Of a stretch of 7,222 nucleotides of DNA, positions 5,922-7,222 are shown piece by piece. The DNA comes from an uncultured Clostridia bacterium. GTDB taxonomy: Bacteria; Bacillota; Clostridia; Christensenellales; UBA1242. The notes under the pieces are model-generated. The model was not told the DNA's origin, made no database searches, and saw only the letters and a program-made list of their open reading frames with translations. The DNA lies in assembly GCA_934772525.1 (NCBI GenBank), contig CAKVMI010000009.1, positions 1 to 7,222 of the forward strand. Reading direction: 5' to 3'. Position 1 is the stretch's first letter. Each line of letters starts with the position of its first letter. The position numbers and the translations under genes were made by a program.

Positions 5922-5960
5922 CCGATAAAAATATGGTGATAGTATGTTATCGGTATACTA
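5922..5960 (+). other. Two mutually exclusive hairpins
   Basis: CCGATAA (5922-5928) can pair with TTATCGG (5947-5953), or TAGTAT (5940-5945) can pair with ATACTA (5955-5960). The arms interleave, and the single base between the last two arms is too short to cross the first stem as a pseudoknot, so only one would form at a time. TATACT (5954-5959) inside it also resembles a -10 box, though no -35 lies at the right distance. Confidence 0.3.
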
Positions 5961-6011
5961 AATAAGTAAAATTAGTCAAACTAACAAAAAGGAGATTTCT
6001 CCAAAATTCAG

Positions 6012-6037
6012 GAAAAGTCGAAAAGAAAAGTCGAAAA
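6012..6037 (+). repeat. Exact 13-base tandem repeat, possible regulator site
   Basis: GAAAAGTCGAAAA occurs twice without a gap (6012-6024 and 6025-6037), about 95 bases before the peptidase start. Each copy contains AGTCGAA, one base from the Spo0A box consensus TGNCGAA. In Bacillus the sipW-tasA genes are under indirect Spo0A control, so the likeness is suggestive. The mismatch falls on a conserved base, so this is a weak match. Confidence 0.5.
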
Positions 6038-6059
6038 TTTACTAAATCAAATTTATACC
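6031..6059 (+). promoter_or_regulatory. Weak candidate promoter of the peptidase gene
   Basis: TCGAAA (6031-6036), 17 bases, then TATACC (6054-6059). Both boxes match four of six consensus bases. The -35 lies in the second copy of the tandem repeat, which would suit a site for an activator or repressor. Transcription would start near 6066. Confidence 0.25.
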
Positions 6060-6131
6060 ATACAGTCTAAAATCTTAATCATTAATCGTAAACATAAGCC
6101 GAAATGTGATAGATTTATAGGTTAGGAGACT

Positions 6132-7222
6132 ATGAGTAAACCAAGGAATAAGAGAAGTAGGGAGTCTGAATACTCTACCAAATGGTTAGAGTTACTAGAT
6201 ACCGTAACGAATATTATTATTATTCCGATTTTGGTGCTAAGCGTAATATGTTCTATTGTTATGATTAACGCCAAAAGGAGTAACAATGTGCCAAACTTGT
6301 TTGGCTATTCTTTGGTTACCATTCTTTCCGGTAGTATGGAAAATTCTGGTTTCCATGAAGATGATACGGTAATTGTTAAAGACATAAATACGTCAGAAAT
6401 TGAAGTCGGCGACATTATAGCGTATTACACATATATAGAGAGTTACACGGACATAAAATCCGCTGCCCAAACAGCAAGTGCAATGGAGAAAACCGAAGTA
6501 ACCGAAGAAAGTTATTTAAAAGACGGCGGTAAAGTTCCGCCAGATAAAAGTACGGTTTCATCGTGGAAATTGCAGTTAAATAAGATTTTCTCTAACCTTA
6601 CATACACTGCAACCGAAGCGAGCGAAAGAGCGGTAAGAGCGAATAAAAAAATCACCTTCCACCAAGTTGTAGATGTGGTTGAATACCAAAATTCTAGATG
6701 GTTTAAAACGTGGGGAACATCTAACCTAGATAGCCATGGCAACCCAAATTACGACTCATACTGGATAAAGGAAGATTATATTATCGGTGTGTACACCAAT
6801 ACTAGTTTGGTAGTTAGAAGTTTCTTAGGATTTGCTAGTACCAACACAGGTATTATTTGGATGGTTGAAGTGCCTAGCGGTGTGCAATTAATACTTTCTA
6901 CCCTAGAACTTATCGAAATTATTGATATGATGGGCAGAGTTAAGCACGACCAAATTAAAAATGGTACATATGTAGACCGATCAACATATCGACAAATGAT
7001 ACGAGAAAGGCGAAAGCTTTTGGCCACAGGTAATATTGATGTGGACACTTATAGAAGATTTTATCCGCCTTATCAAAATCACGAAATCAAAAACAATGAT
7101 AGAGATAGACTAAAAACAACTATTACGGCAAATGGTCCCCCAGTTATGCAAGATGCTTCGGGTGCTTATGCACAGTCTCTTGGACGGGGACAACCAAATG
7201 ACTTAACTTACGGAAGGAACGG
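6132..7222 (+). CDS. SipW-like (S26B, ER-type) signal peptidase, 3' end outside window
   Basis: The frame is open to the window end (363 full codons). AGGAG at 6124-6128 is only three bases before ATG 6132, but an in-frame TAG at 6123 leaves no earlier start. After a basic N-terminus, residues 24-46 form the first membrane helix. The catalytic box LSGSME (65-70) gives nucleophile Ser68, followed by DDTVIVK and EVGDIIAYY (91-99). The His box is FHQVVDVV (176-183) with His177, as in SipW and Sec11, where His replaces the Lys of bacterial SipS/LepB. The usual TKGDAN reads TWGTSN (193-198); aligning back from DYIIGVY puts Asp208 at the likely triad position. A second helix spans about 240-264, then a cytoplasmic tail of at least 99 residues, rich in Arg, Tyr and Asn. 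Ser-to-His distance is 109 residues against 40 in B. subtilis SipW (Ser47, His87), because of an insert at about 104-171. It would cleave the signals of the 2896 and 3887 products. Confidence 0.85.
   Translation, partial: MSKPRNKRSRESEYSTKWLELLDTVTNIIIIPILVLSVICSIVMINAKRSNNVPNLFGYSLVTILSGSMENSGFHEDDTVIVKDINTSEIEVGDIIAYYTYIESYTDIKSAAQTASAMEKTEVTEESYLKDGGKVPPDKSTVSSWKLQLNKIFSNLTYTATEASERAVRANKKITFHQVVDVVEYQNSRWFKTWGTSNLDSHGNPNYDSYWIKEDYIIGVYTNTSLVVRSFLGFASTNTGIIWMVEVPSGVQLILSTLELIEIIDMMGRVKHDQIKNGTYVDRSTYRQMIRERRKLLATGNIDVDTYRRFYPPYQNHEIKNNDRDRLKTTITANGPPVMQDASGAYAQSLGRGQPNDLTYGRN

Larger units (their letters stand above)
5431..6131. other. Gene-free AT-rich region before the peptidase gene
   Basis: Some 700 bases hold no coding frame that I can support. 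The longest frame (5511-5705, 64 codons) has no ribosome binding site and a composition that simply follows the local A+T content. What is present are dyads: an inverted pair at 5461-5525, the 12-base palindrome GTTTGTACAAAC (5719-5730), alternative stems at 5922-5960, and GGAGA-TT-TCTCC (5991-6002), which would mask a GGAG motif. A 13-base tandem repeat lies at 6012-6037. The region may be a long leader of the peptidase gene or the site of a small RNA; no known RNA family is recognised. Confidence 0.6.

Noticed and set aside
1..7222. CRISPR array, tRNA, rRNA, transposase or integrase
   Set aside because: No regularly spaced repeats, no cloverleaf or rRNA core sequence and no recombinase or transposase motif seen on either strand.

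Overview
The window is AT-rich (roughly one third G+C by eye) and every supported gene is on the + strand. It has good Shine-Dalgarno sites (AAGGAG, GGAG), intrinsic terminators with U-tracts, and Gram-positive style lipid-anchored or exported proteins. Stops used are TAA and TAG, and no in-frame TGA occurs in the genes, so there is no sign of TGA read as Trp. This fits a low-GC Bacillota, probably an uncultured Clostridia-like organism; the lineage is inference from style, not from a marker gene.

Layout. 1-372 is the 3' end of an unrecognised gene that begins upstream of the window. 486-1334 encodes an orphan single-pass membrane protein with a signal peptide, an ectodomain of about 155 residues and a lysine-rich cytoplasmic tail; it ends at a clear intrinsic terminator (1343-1375), which is followed by a GC-rich inverted repeat (1376-1422). 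1638-2510 encodes an exported divergent polysaccharide deacetylase (YibQ/DUF610-like), whose last codons begin a short tandem repeat (2503-2553). 2551-2650 holds nested inverted repeats. 2896-3711 and 3887-5215 encode two related exported proteins with SipW-type signal sequences, resembling the TasA/camelysin class of surface or fibre proteins. The second looks like the major product: it has an ideal ribosome binding site, T-ending codons, no cysteine in the mature part, and a long structured 3' UTR with a strong terminator (5374-5430). A stretch of about 700 bases without a gene (5431-6131) contains several dyads and a 13-base tandem repeat. 6132-7222 encodes a SipW/ER-type (S26B) signal peptidase that runs off the end of the window.

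How it fits together. In Bacillus, SipW removes the signal sequence of TasA-class proteins, which then assemble into extracellular fibres of the biofilm matrix. Here two candidate substrates lie directly upstream of a SipW-like peptidase, so the right half of the window reads as a divergent SipW-TasA-like module. What is unusual is the peptidase: an insertion of about 70 residues between its Ser and His boxes, loss of the Asp in the usual GD-N box, and a cytoplasmic C-terminal extension of about 100 residues or more. The deacetylase and the membrane protein also act at the envelope, but nothing in the sequence ties them to the module beyond position.
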